NCBI GenBank assembly: GCA_021234155.1
Contig: JAJEKV010000111.1
Span: 1,618,968-1,682,967, forward strand
Origin: Isoetes taiwanensis
Lineage: Eukaryota > Streptophyta > Lycopodiopsida > Isoetales > Isoetaceae
DNA length: 64,000 bases
Reading direction: 5' to 3'
This document shows, piece by piece, positions 10,860-21,085 of this stretch. Below the pieces are notes generated by a model that saw only the letters and a list, made by a program, of their open reading frames with translations, was not told the DNA's origin and ran no database searches. A program made the position numbers and the translations under genes. Every line of letters starts with the position of its first letter. The stretch's first letter is position 1.

Positions 10860-12415
10860 AGCTTCTTTTCTCCATCCACATTTGCTGTTATAAATTTGTT
10901 TTTAATGAGCATATCAATATTTGATGAATGAGTATGACATAATCTATTATGCCAAGTGGTCTTTGATGTGCATTCAACAATATTGACAGATAGTATTTGC
11001 TCCTTGTTAAAGCCAAACAAATTTCCTACTCTTCTTCCAATGAATTTCAAAATATTATTAAGAAATATTTTGCATTTAAGCTTTTCAAAAACAACCTTAT
11101 ATCCAAGGTCCACAAGTTGGCACACAGAAATTAAGTTTCTCACAAGAGATGGCACACACAAAACTTCTTTAAGCAACACACTTTTGCCATTCAAATCAAA
11201 TAACTCTAAGATTCCAGAATCTCGAATTTTCTGCACCCCACCATCTCCTAGCTGAACATGACCATTCTCTCTTTTACATTCCTTTAAGAACTTGACATCA
11301 TGCACTACTGATTTTTCTGCTCCTGAATCTATAATGAGAAACTTGTTATTACTTTTGGCAAGATATTCAGAAATATTCAATACATCCTTTACCTCAATAT
11401 CCTCAGAATTTTCTTCAGTTGCCTCTTCCAAAATGTTCAGGCTTGAACTTTCTTTAAAACGTCCCCTTCCTCTCCTTGAATCCATTTGAGTTCTACCTCG
11501 ACCTCTGCCTCTTCCTCCAATTCCCTTTGGACTTGGGCAGTCTGTAGACATATGCCCTTTCCCATCACAATTAAAACACTTAAATTGCTTACCTCCACTT
11601 GGACACTCATTTTTCAAATGCCCATACTGATTACAAGTGTAACAAGGCCCCAATCTCTCTTTGGAGCTGCCTCTTTTTTTCTGTTTTCTTGCAAACAAAA
11701 CCTCTGGAGATTGGTCATCATCTTGTATGCCCTTTGTCTGCTCAAACTCAGTTCGGATCATCCTTAGAGCATGTTCTTTTGAGGTAGCTATATTTCTTAC
11801 TAGAGTTGCAAGCTGAGAATTATGTGAAACAGCCCTAGATAGTGCCAAAATTTGATATTGTTCACTTAGAACATTTCCAGCTCCTTCAAGATCTGCCACA
11901 ATTGAATCAAACTTCTCCAAAAATTCTGTTAGATTATCTTTTTCAAACAACTTTAGCTTCCTTAGTTGTTTTTCTAATAAATCAATTTGAGATGAGCTTT
12001 TTACCTCGTACTGACTTATAAGGTACTGCCACATTTCATGTGGCTTCAAACCTCTTAGCCTCAGCTTAAGAGCAGTGCCAACTTTGCTCAGAATAATCTG
12101 CTGTGCTTCCATAACCTTGGTGTCATCTGCTATAGCAACAATAGCAACAGTAGGAGCAGAAGATGCTCCTGAACCTTCTGGATTTCCACTCCCTCCCCCT
12201 GGATTGCTTGAACTAGTACCTGGACTTGTACTCCCAGAGCTGGCTGAGCTAGTAACTCTAGCTTGACTTCCATCTATAAGATGCCACAAATGCTCAAACT
12301 CCAATACAGACTTAATAGATTCCTTCCAGACTTGAAATCCAGTATCCCCCTTAAACACTTCAATTTGATTTAACAAATTTGCTGCAAATCTAGTAGACAT
12401 TATGACTTTAGCCAA
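10814..12415 (-). CDS. Copia gag and protease, with the integrase zinc-finger start
   Basis: A 533-codon frame begins MAKVIMSTRFAANLLNQIEVF, 18 bp after the primer-binding site. The gag capsid segment (WQYLISQYE...LLEKQLRKLKLFE) is followed by two CCHC knuckles (CYTCNQYGHLKNEC and CFNCDGKGHMSTDC) and a Gly/Arg-rich tract. The retropepsin active site is FLIIDSGAEKS. The C-terminal TWHNRLCH...H segment is the start of the integrase HHCC finger, and its cysteine half is garbled. A Ser/Gly-rich insertion (about residues 55-85) is unusual but harmless. Confidence 0.95.
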   Translation of the reverse strand: MAKVIMSTRFAANLLNQIEVFKGDTGFQVWKESIKSVLEFEHLWHLIDGSQARVTSSASSGSTSPGTSSSNPGGGSGNPEGSGASSAPTVAIVAIADDTKVMEAQQIILSKVGTALKLRLRGLKPHEMWQYLISQYEVKSSSQIDLLEKQLRKLKLFEKDNLTEFLEKFDSIVADLEGAGNVLSEQYQILALSRAVSHNSQLATLVRNIATSKEHALRMIRTEFEQTKGIQDDDQSPEVLFARKQKKRGSSKERLGPCYTCNQYGHLKNECPSGGKQFKCFNCDGKGHMSTDCPSPKGIGGRGRGRGRTQMDSRRGRGRFKESSSLNILEEATEENSEDIEVKDVLNISEYLAKSNNKFLIIDSGAEKSVVHDVKFLKECKRENGHVQLGDGGVQKIRDSGILELFDLNGKSVLLKEVLCVPSLVRNLISVCQLVDLGYKVVFEKLKCKIFLNNILKFIGRRVGNLFGFNKEQILSVNIVECTSKTTWHNRLCHTHSSNIDMLIKNKFITANVDGEKKLCLWLPVWQTIKATF

Positions 12416-12416
12416 C

Positions 12417-12431
12417 CTGGCTCTGATACCA
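12417..12431 (-). promoter_or_regulatory. Copia primer-binding site (initiator tRNA-Met)
   Basis: The minus strand reads TGGTATCAGAGCCAG directly after the LTR end CTATCA plus one base. This is the standard plant copia site complementary to the 3' end of initiator tRNA-Met. Confidence 0.9.
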
Positions 12432-12432
12432 A

Positions 12433-12954
12433 TGATAGAAAATGAAATCTACTAGATGCTTATCTTTTCTCAGAATCACAAGCTTATAACTTGTTCAAAG
12501 AAACTACAGATGCAATGACTTCAAATGGAAAGGTTATAGACTTAATATATCAAATTTGCATCTTGATAGCTACATGTATTTGGCTAGCAAATACATCACA
12601 AGGAAGCCACAATTTGGTCTCTAATCCCTTGTGTTCATCAAGTGCACACATAAAACAATCCAACCATTAAGCTAAACCTTAGTCATTAATACCAAAATGG
12701 TACTGTAGCAATGGGATCACTTCGAACACTGTAGCAAACAACTGCTTCAACCTATAGCCATGATTCCAGCACTGGATTAAGGGTCTCTTCTCCGTTGTGC
12801 ATGAAGCACATTGTATTCTTGGTATTTATCTATGATCCGCAGTCGGTTTCGGCCGGATAAACCTGCTAACTTGAGAATCTGAAGCTTTCGATATATCCCA
12901 CATACGTTACAATGAAGAAAGGCTTTTGTATAGAATTATCCCACATGCATTCTT
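12433..12954 (-). repeat. Copia 5' LTR, first part
   Basis: This covers 522 bp of the right LTR up to the interruption after TTCTT. The remaining 181 bp are at 32771-32951. Together they rebuild a 703-bp LTR matching the intact one. Confidence 0.95.
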
Positions 12955-12955
12955 A

Positions 12956-12979
12956 ACAAAGTTGCGTATTAAACGGGAG
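12956..12979. repeat. Left terminal inverted repeat of the DUF7869/methyltransferase element
   Basis: About 24 bp, with roughly 19 matches to the right end. Just inside, at about 13003-13016, lies the palindrome AAGGAATATTCCTT, which shares the GGAATA/TATTCC half-site of the large arrays. Confidence 0.75.
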
Positions 12980-13378
12980 CAAATCATTGAAACGAGAGCG
13001 AAAGGAATATTCCTTAAAGATTCCCCTTTTTTTTTACAAAAAGGGGGTAAAACGAGGTTAAAAAAAAAAAAGATGCATGAAATTCTATTTTGACCCCCCC
13101 AAAAGTGACTAATTTTTTTGTGCAACGAAAGAATTGACTGTTTGAAAGTGTCATTTTTCTTAGCAAATAGAATGTTCTTGAAGTATATTTTACGTGAGAA
13201 ACCCTAATTTCAGGAGGATAAAATATTTAACAAAAATTGAAGTTAGTCCAGAATGGCTGGCTGTAGTATTCTCAAAATTTGAAGATACAATCTTCATATT
13301 CACAACAAAATTCTGAGTTTTTCTAAGACTTCGAGTTATTATGTGCAAAAGTGTGAGGAGTGATGAAGGAGGGATCCA
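12980..13378. other. Subterminal non-coding region of the TIR element
   Basis: Contains the palindrome AAGGAATATTCCTT, long A and T runs, and the run GACCCCCCCAAAAGTGAC. No gene is seen. It is probably the 3' untranslated and subterminal region of the minus-strand DUF7869 gene. Confidence 0.4.
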
Positions 13379-16300
13379 AAGGCGTCATCATGTTCATTTA
13401 TACCATCCTCATCACCTTCACTTTTTTCTTTGTCACTAGAGGAAGTGCTTGAGTTATCTTCCTCATCACTATCAACAGATGGTGTAGCATTGCCACCACC
13501 TTCTTCATCCTCTTCTTCGTAATTACAAGCTTTTTAAGCAAATTGATAGTCCTCTGGCGTGAGAGGCGATTGTCGATTTCAATTTAAAATCATAGCACAA
13601 TATAGTCCGTCATTAAGGATCAGCTCATCCCTACAACCCACCTTCTTGGACTTTCTTCCTTTTCCTTGGCTTCTCATTTCTAACTCATATCTACCTTCAA
13701 AAGCATTTTTCGATCGTGTTGCAAGCCAATGAATCTTGAGTTTAGTGACTAAGCCTTCCTCCTTGACGGTGTCAAGCACTTTTGCTATCGTAAAAGGTCG
13801 ACCTTTGTCATCCTCCTCGGTTGGAAGAGCAATTAGCATACCCTTGCAAATTTACGTGATATTACCTTGAGGTTCATTCTGCGTCTTGGTCCGAGGTACA
13901 TGATTTCGATCCTCATCTTCTTCTAATGCGGGTGCTAATGTAGCTTTGCTTGGGACCTTAGTCTTTGGGGTTGATGGAAGGTGTTAGGCCATCGAAATGG
14001 TTCTTGCAACTGTCTTAGAGCTATATTTTTCACAACAATTTTCTGTCGAGAAAGAAATTACTCCACCACATCCGATCTTCTTCTAAGAAGTACTTAAAGC
14101 TGAGGAAATTCCATTTTCAATGGCTTTTAAGGATGACTCTGGGGTACTTTTCTTTACGCTTGGACTCCTTAGGATTTTTGAGAGGAAGTTGTTCAAAGAC
14201 GTTCTATGAAGGAAGTGTGCGGAATATATTTAAGGAAGCGTAATCCCTCTTGTGGACTCCGGTCCTTAGTTGTGGTACTTTTTTTCCCACAGAAGAAACT
14301 CGGCCATCCTTCAAGTAGAACTTGATGTGATGTTGAAAGGTGAGATCATTCAACTTGTTCACGGCTTGTTCTCAATGCGAACGTTGAGAGAAAACAAACT
14401 CTACGAAATCAGCAGTCTCTTTAAGAAGATCGATCACCGGGTGGGAGTGTAAGAATCTTCAATAATTGAACTAATGTAGGAAGGGAGAAAGCCTTCTTCC
14501 TTCTAAAGGCGCACAGAAAATCTGCTGAACATCTGGTCAATCTGATCATGAGTGTGGCCTACAAGTAAAAAACCGAGCTTCACTTTTCTAAAGATCCCTA
14601 GCTCCACTAACATAGCACAGTATGCAAAGAGTGTTTGATTCTTGTTCTCCCTTGTAGTATTGTCAAGTTTGCAGTAAAAGCACTTTGGTGGTAATTGCTC
14701 TTGCTCGCTGGGACCTGGTTAAGAATTGTAATTGTGAGGTTCGGGTCACCATGCAAGTTTGGATATGTCAAAAATACTTTGCACTTTAGACTTCCTTTGA
14801 AGACCATAGCTCCTACAAGGTGGACCTTAACAAAACATTCCTCTGGCACATCTTTAGGAATGTTCAAGAAATGTGGTAGAGTAGTTTTTTTTTGGTCCAT
14901 TCCATCAATCAAATGAGACATATATTGCGGCCGGACGTTCAAGAGCTTTTTTTACGTGTTTGGCAAGCTTTCTTCTCTCTCACGCTTGTTGTTCACGATA
15001 TGTCGGCAAGGTTACATTTGCACAATATCTGTAGAAGAAATAAGGTCAAAGCATTTTTTAAAACAAGTGAGAGTTTGAAGAACATGAGCTTACTTCTTTC
15101 GACTTACGTCTTTGCGGTTTCTCTTTGACTTTTTAATTACGCACACCTTGAGCAAAAGCGGACATTACGTGTCTCCTCGAATTTTCACTAAACCGAATTC
15201 ACTTTTCCACAATCGGTGAAGTGTGAGTAAGAGATGTCTTTGAAGTTGAGTGCAAGTCTCTTTGTACTCATTAAAAACATCTTTTTGGTGATGTTATCGG
15301 GTTAAATGATACATGTTCTTTGTTAGGCTGACTTCTCACATGTTTCTCTAAAATATTTCTCCATCCATGACACGGCAGCAAGGGCATGCATGGTTACAAC
15401 TCTTCTTGGTCCACAATGATCATCAATTCTTTGGATTTTTGTCCGATCTTTTGTGTATTCTAGACATTCGGTAGTCCCTAAGCGGTGGACAACCATAAAG
15501 CATTTTCGGCAAACTTCTTGGCCGGTTAATGTAGTGCAAGAAGGTGTTGCGGTGCGGCCTTACATGATAGGCCAAGTAGGCATTCTAGTCAGCCAATGTC
15601 ATTGAACTGTAGTTGTCTCTAATTGCTCGTAATTTAGACATGTTAAATTTGTTGATGCAACCCAATGAGCAGCATTTACTTCTTAAAGTCTTCTCATTTT
15701 ATGCTTTCGTCCATAAGGTTTCTTCTTCTTCTGAGAGGAGCATGCTCTCACACCATAATCCACCTTAAATTTTTTGGTGGGTGGCTAGAAGAACATGTAA
15801 TCTCGTTGCGCCGTTGGTGTCTTCATCTTCGAAGAGAGTTCTACTCGGGGTGACCTCCTCGCCCTTAGTGGTGTGCTTGTAGAGGAGAACAAACCACGTG
15901 AAGTTGTATGAAAAAGGCGGAGGTGCGGTGTTGAATGAAGGAGATGGGCCAGCATATGATGTGCCAAATAAAGTTGTTGTAAGCGTCTTCACGGGGGAGT
16001 TCGATCGAACATCTCTCTTATAGCGGACCCGAAATTTCTGCAAACCCATGTGTCACCACGTTTGTGTGAAGGAGTAGATCTTTGCCGAGGTCGCGTCTTC
16101 ATTTGTAGTGAAATCGTGGTGGGAGAAACGATGGAGAATCTCGCAGATCTTGAGCGCCGAAATGTATTCCTGGCATGTGTAAGTGAAGATGGAGAAACAA
16201 CAAACGGCGGAGGTAGTCTGTTCGAAAAAAAAAAATTTCTCGAGGTCGAGCCATTGTAGTGTCGGGGGATGGAACAAATGGTGGTGGAAGATTGCTACGT

Positions 16301-16548
16301 GCAACAGGTGAGGGTTGGAAAGGTGGTGGCAGCCGGTTTCCTATTGGACTTGGAGAGGGTTGGAAAGGTGGTGGCAGTCTACTAGTTACTGGACTCGGAG
16401 TTTCTTCTAGAAGTAACAAAGACCTTGTCGAGGTAGGTGTTGAAGAAGCATCTCCGTCTTGTGTTCCATCCAAAGTAGAGGTACTTGGGCAAACAAATGG
16501 TGGTGGAAGTTTGTTCACGAAGCGGTTAACCATTTCAAACAACTGCAA
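13379..16548 (-). pseudogene. DUF7869 protein, candidate transposase (copy 1)
   Basis: The gene reads 5' to 3' on the minus strand through several frames. The N-terminus (16548 on) is Pro-rich with a repeated NRLPPPFQPSP unit. The centre at 14942-14740 has LIDGMDQKKTTLPHF and KVFLTYPNLHGDPNLTITIL. At about 14660-14510 comes KLDNTTRENKNQTLFAYCAM, then VGHTHDQIDQMFSRFSVRL. The 13839-13579 frame (MLIALPTEEDDKGRPFTIAKV) and an acidic Glu/Asp/Ser tail at about 13550-13385 close it. The conserved Asp residues (DGMDQ, LDN) and the HTHxQIDQ motif suggest an RNase H-like fold, but catalysis is inference. Several frameshifts break it. A well-conserved relative lies at 61.0-63.7 kb. Confidence 0.75.
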
Positions 16549-16932
16549 AAAATTGTGGGCTTGTTACTAACTCACAAGTCGATTGGACTAATGCTATTCG
16601 AGAATACAAATGCTATTCTGGAATAGTATTCTGTGTGCAGCATTTGCTGTGTGTGTGCAATAATGCTATTCCAGAATACACTTATCCAGAGTGTTTGGAC
16701 AAGGCGTATTCGCATCACATAGAAAAACACAACCGACAGGTTGCCTACCTTTAAAAAAAGGAAAATTGGCGCCTCGATTCGTATTCGCTTCGGGGAGATT
16801 TAGTCGCCCAGCCAAAGCGCCTTCCGATTAATATATATTTGCCGTATTCGATTCACATAGCGAAAACAATGGGGTAAGCATGTAAAAATTACATAGCACG
16901 TCTTTCTTTGGTTTTTCGATTTTGCCACGTAG
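16549..16932. other. Divergent promoter-side region with scattered TATTCC palindromes
   Basis: Between the DUF7869 gene start and array 1. Motifs GCTATTCGAGAATAC, GCTATTCTGGAATAG and GCTATTCCAGAATAC lie at about 16590-16680, so palindromes begin before the regular array. No coding sequence is seen. It may hold the promoter of the minus-strand gene. Confidence 0.5.
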
Positions 16933-16934
16933 GC

Positions 16935-17248
16935 CAAAGTGTATTCGAATACACTTTGCCCATCGGCGAAGAGCAAAGTGTATTACGGAATACACTTTGC
17001 TCATCGGAAGTGCAAAGTGTATCAGGAATACACTTTGCCCTTCGGGTGAAGAGTAAAGTGTATTCCGGAATACAATTTTACTCTAGGCCTGAAGGGCAAA
17101 GTGTATTCCGGAATACACTTTGCTCGTCTCCCGATAGGCAAAGTGTATTCCGGAATACACTTTGCACTTCGCCAGTGAGCAAAGTGTATTCCAGAATACA
17201 CTTTGCTCTTCGTTTGATGGGCAAAGTGTATTCTGGAATACATTTTGC
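16935..17248. repeat. Palindrome array 1: eight copies, ~41-bp period
   Basis: Eight palindromes start at about 16935, 16973, 17012, 17055, 17096, 17138, 17179 and 17221. The core is GTGTATTCCGGAATACAC, with arms extended to GCAAAG...CTTTGC. Copies at 17096-17123 and 17138-17165 are perfect 28-bp palindromes, and that at 16935-16958 is a perfect 24-bp version (TTCGAA centre). Spacers of about 13 bp vary freely, so the palindromes are what is conserved. All but one have a CpG at or beside the dyad. The CACTA inserted 27 bp beyond the last copy. Confidence 0.95.
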
Positions 17249-17290
17249 TTGTAGTTTTGAGAACGCTTGCTTTTTCACTACTACAAAAAT

Positions 17291-17720
17291 AGGTATAAAT
17301 GGCACAATTATGTGCCATTTTTCCCCTATATAAATGGCACTTTCTGGGTGTGCCATTTGTGCATATTTGTGCCGTAAATGCTCCGCCTTTTTTGTGCCAT
17401 TCAAGTGTGGTCAAAATATGTGCCATTTAATTGACATGTGTGTGCCATTTAAGTGACTTGTGATTGTGCCATTTAAATGACATGCATTGTGCGACTTAAA
17501 TGCCATTCAAGTGACATGCATTGTGACATGTATGTATGGTGCATGTGCCACTCAAGTGCCATAAGTATGACACGTATGTGTAGTGCTTGTGCCACTAAAA
17601 GCATTTAAGTATGGCATGTATAAATAGTGTTTGTGCCACTCAAGCGTCATTAATGTGGCATGCATATGCCATTCAAGTGCCATGAAAGTGTGACATGAAT
17701 GTGTGGAGTGATTGCCATTT
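17291..17720. repeat. CACTA left subterminal repeats
   Basis: Over a dozen copies of TGCCATTT, or variants TGCCACT and TGCCATTCAAGTG, in mostly direct orientation. Such subterminal motifs are the binding sites of the TNPA-type protein in En/Spm elements. Confidence 0.85.
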
Positions 17721-17914
17721 TCATATTCATTAATGGAGAATAGTTGTTTTATGGTTATGTGAACAATGTTGAATAGTATTTTTATAAAGTGAAATACAAT
17801 AACAAAATATTCATTAAAATGTCATGTCATGGATACAATAATAGTAAATAGAATGTCAAATGTCATGTGGGTACAATAATAGTAAATAGAATGTCATACA
17901 CAAGGACCCAATGT

Positions 17915-20900
17915 TTATTGGGCAATACGACTCAATAAAGATAATGGCCAAATGATCACCGAGTTTATCGCATCCTTGAATGTCGTAAGTTCGCTTGTTG
18001 GATACAACAACTGATCATTCAAGTGCCCAGGATTTATGCCTTGAACCATAATAGAAGCATTACCATTGCCAATTGGTTGACAGTGACAAGTTTTCTTTGG
18101 ATCTAACGAGAAAATCCTTCCATGTCCAATGACTGATTTATTTCTCAAATCAAGAATTTGGACTTCGTTGTTTTCCTGTAATAAATGGACCAATAAAATG
18201 TCACATGTTATTTTTGAAAAGTTCAAAAAATCAAAACATAGATATAGATGTTACCTGTAAATCCTTTTGGACATGTTTTGTTGGCAAACACTGTTTTTTA
18301 AACTTGGGAATTGCACTTCCCTAATATTCAAAATGTAAATTACAATTAACGAAATTCTCATAGTTCATTAAATAGATGCTACTTTACCTGGCTTCCAATG
18401 GATGCTTCTTTGTTGATCACTTTCCTCACGGCCTGTATCATTATTATATAAAGGATTGATGACATTAAATGAGCAAGGACAATCGTTCGAGATGGTTTAC
18501 TTACCTGGCTTCCAACAGATGCCTCTTTACAAATCACTTTTCCCATAGCCTGGATATTTGTTATATAAAAGATCAATGATATGAAGTGAGTAAGAGCAAC
18601 CAAAAAAGATAATTTCGCAGTACCTGGCTTCCAACTGATGCTTCCTTGTTGATCATTTTTCTTGCAACCTACGTAATTAATTTGTAAAGGATTGATGGCA
18701 TAGAAAAATGCAAAAATATATGACAAAGATATTTTCACAATACCTGGCTTCCAACTGAGGTTTCTCTACTCGTTACCTTTCCCAAAGCCTATTGTAAAGG
18801 ATTAAAAATATAAGGTAAATAGAAACAATTAATGAAGATGTTTTCACAATACCTCTTCTTTTGTATCTTCTTCAAGTTTTTTCTTCTTAGCAGATAAGCT
18901 TTCAATCTGTTTATGCAACTCTAGAAGCATAGATTTGGCATCATTCACCATTTGTGTAACATCACCTTGAGTTTCTCTAGGCTCTTCGAAGCTTTCATGA
19001 AGAGCAATTGGCTTCTTGACACGTTTGCATGTAGCTTTCACATTGAATGAAGGTGACGGATGTGCACATGTACCCTAAAATTCCATACAAAGAAGATAAA
19101 TAGAAACATATAGTCACCACATAATTTAAAGGATCAAGAAAATGTAACCTTACGTTTGATTTCTCTTCCCAATCTAGTGTCTTGGCTCCCCTTGGTAAGT
19201 TCCCATATCCTTTAGAGGTATGAGCTTCATTTGCAATTTCAGCTGTGGTTGGCGACCTTTGCATCTTTTTTTTCTACAATTTTGTAATCAAGTGAATTTT
19301 ACACATTAACATGACACTTACCAAGTAGATGGAAATTTAAGATTGACATTCTTACCAAATGCATGTATGTTCCAGCATAGCCACTTCTTCCAGTGTTGTT
19401 AGTAACTTTTTGATCTGCTCGGTTCTTTTTGTTGCGACTACTGGAGCTCTGAAGAATATTAGCAATTTAGTATTTTACATCAAAAATTATTTATAAAGAT
19501 ATTAAACAATATAATATTTTACCTTGTATTCGTTTGTCTCCATATATGCAAGAAATCTAAACCACGTGTCATTCTTCATCCAATCTGGCTTTATTGGCTC
19601 TTCATTATTTTTTCGAGCTCTCAAGACCTTATTGCATACACTCCTCCTTGCCTCTCTAATACCCTTAGAAAGGCGTGTCCGCCAATATTTTTTGTCCCAC
19701 TCAGCCCATGGTATAACAAACCAATCCTGCATTCATGAAATAAAAAATCACTTTACCTATTTTGCTTAAAAAGAAATATAAAAAGCTTTGAAGATGTCTA
19801 TTTTATTTAATGAGAAATAATTAGAAAGCTATGTATTTTTAATTAAAATCACCTATTTTTAATTAAAGTCACCTGCAATGTTCTTCGTACAAGGTCCAAC
19901 TGCCCCTGGGGAACTTTTCTCATGTCCGAAATGGACAGATCAACATGTTTTTTGATGAGTAAATTTAGTTTTCGATCAAAGTAATTCTTATAGGCACCAC
20001 ATGGGATCATTTCACCATCAAGTTCCAATTTGTATGGTCTTTCCTCTCTTACAATTGCCCTTATAGCATTATTTGATAATCTTCTTAGGTGGTTCCGCCG
20101 TGCTCTTTCATAGTTGGGTTGATGCTCTTCGCCTTTATTTTGTATATTCCCTCATAAAAAGTTAGTAAGTAAAATAAATAAACTAGAAAAAAAATAGAAT
20201 CTTGCACAAATGTTAACTTATTAGGATACAAACAAATACAAAATCTTGATCTTGAAGAAACTATTTAAAGCATAATTTTAAGGCAATTGATTTTGCATAC
20301 TCAACAAAACTGTTAACCCGTACATTGGACTGATTCCAATGGAATTGAACCATTGGAATTCATTCATTATGACACCATGCAAGCATTAGTTGCTTAAGCT
20401 ACAACGTAATGATTCAACCCAAAATAAAGTTTCCACTATTCAGTATGACTTCATCTATCAGAAAAGCAGACGAGCTTCTCTACCTATAACCATGAGTGGG
20501 ATATCCTGCACCCATAGCAGTACAAAAAAGAAACACTTCTATGTTGTGTCTTTGTGAAAGATGTGCATGCATTTTCCAGACTATCACAAGTTCCATATAT
20601 TTTAAAGTGGCAGAACCCGATGCCAACTCTGATTTTATGCCACTATAACAATGTCTGCATAATCTTTTGATCATAACAAGCACCTTATATGAAAGATAAA
20701 CCATATCCTTTAACAAATACTGACCTTGATGATATTCAGCTGCGCCGTGACCTTGATCTGGAACAACAGGTTCGAGTCTGCCACGCTGCCCCGACAGATT
20801 AATATTCCCTGCCAAAACACGCAGATCACAATATGAGCGAATCGAGTATACAAGATTTCAATTGTCTTTATGCAATTCCCCTACTTTGCCACAGTTGTGA

Positions 20901-21085
20901 CATCAACATCATGTTGGCAACTGGGATTTATGGAAGTCTCAGCTTACATCACACAAGAAATCTTAGCAAAGTTTAACAAATACTGACCTTGTTGATATCC
21001 AGCTGCACCTTCACCTTGCTCTGCAACAACACTTAAAGGAGGTTCGAGTCTGCCACTCCTCTCCAATAGATTGATATTCCCTGCC
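17915..21085 (-). CDS. CACTA accessory protein: Transposase_24 (Ptta/En/Spm) with DUF8039
   Basis: A multi-exon minus-strand gene. The order is two similar Gly/Glu-rich exons (20990-21083 and 20723-20812); a Transposase_24 region at about 19732-19380, with WDKKYWRTRLSKGIREARR, W-F-R-F-L and RNKKNRADQKVTNNTGRSGY; a Lys-rich coiled coil (18853-19074); four 45-nt repeated exons (18388-18788); and a DUF8039 end at 18226-17915 with GHGRIF, CQPIGNG and the closing IIWPLSLL. In En/Spm elements the TNPA-type protein binds subterminal motifs and helps the transposase. Splice sites are mostly good, and intron positions were judged by eye. Confidence 0.8.
18388..18788 (-). repeat. Four tandem 45-nt duplicated exons
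   Basis: Exons at 18744-18788, 18624-18668, 18505-18549 and 18388-18432 are each exactly 45 nt. Each has AG before and GT after and encodes a 15-residue unit of the form A-x-G/R-K-V-x-x-K-E-A-S-V-G-S-Q. The period is about 118 bp, so exon plus intron were duplicated together. Skipping any one keeps the frame. Confidence 0.85.
20723..21083 (-). repeat. Duplicated exon pair in the CACTA accessory gene
   Basis: Exons at about 20990-21083 and 20723-20812 both begin GNINL and continue with S-G-R-L-E-P. Both end in G-A-A-x-Y-x-Q-G-Q before a GT donor. Their flanks also match (CCCTGCCAAAA and GCAGATCACAA). Together with the 45-nt exons, this shows repeated exon duplication in this gene. Confidence 0.7.

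Noticed and set aside
10956-12266. Plus-strand ORFs opposite copia gag-protease
   Set aside because: Shadows of the well-supported minus-strand frame.
16935-17248. Regularly spaced repeats resembling a CRISPR array
   Set aside because: The units are palindromes with 13-bp spacers, no cas genes are present, and the genome is a plant's.
16908-17333. Long ORFs on both strands across the palindrome array with repeated YTLP/SVFRNTL units
   Set aside because: They are by-products of translating a palindromic repeat in which stop codons happen to be absent; both strands give equally repetitive text.
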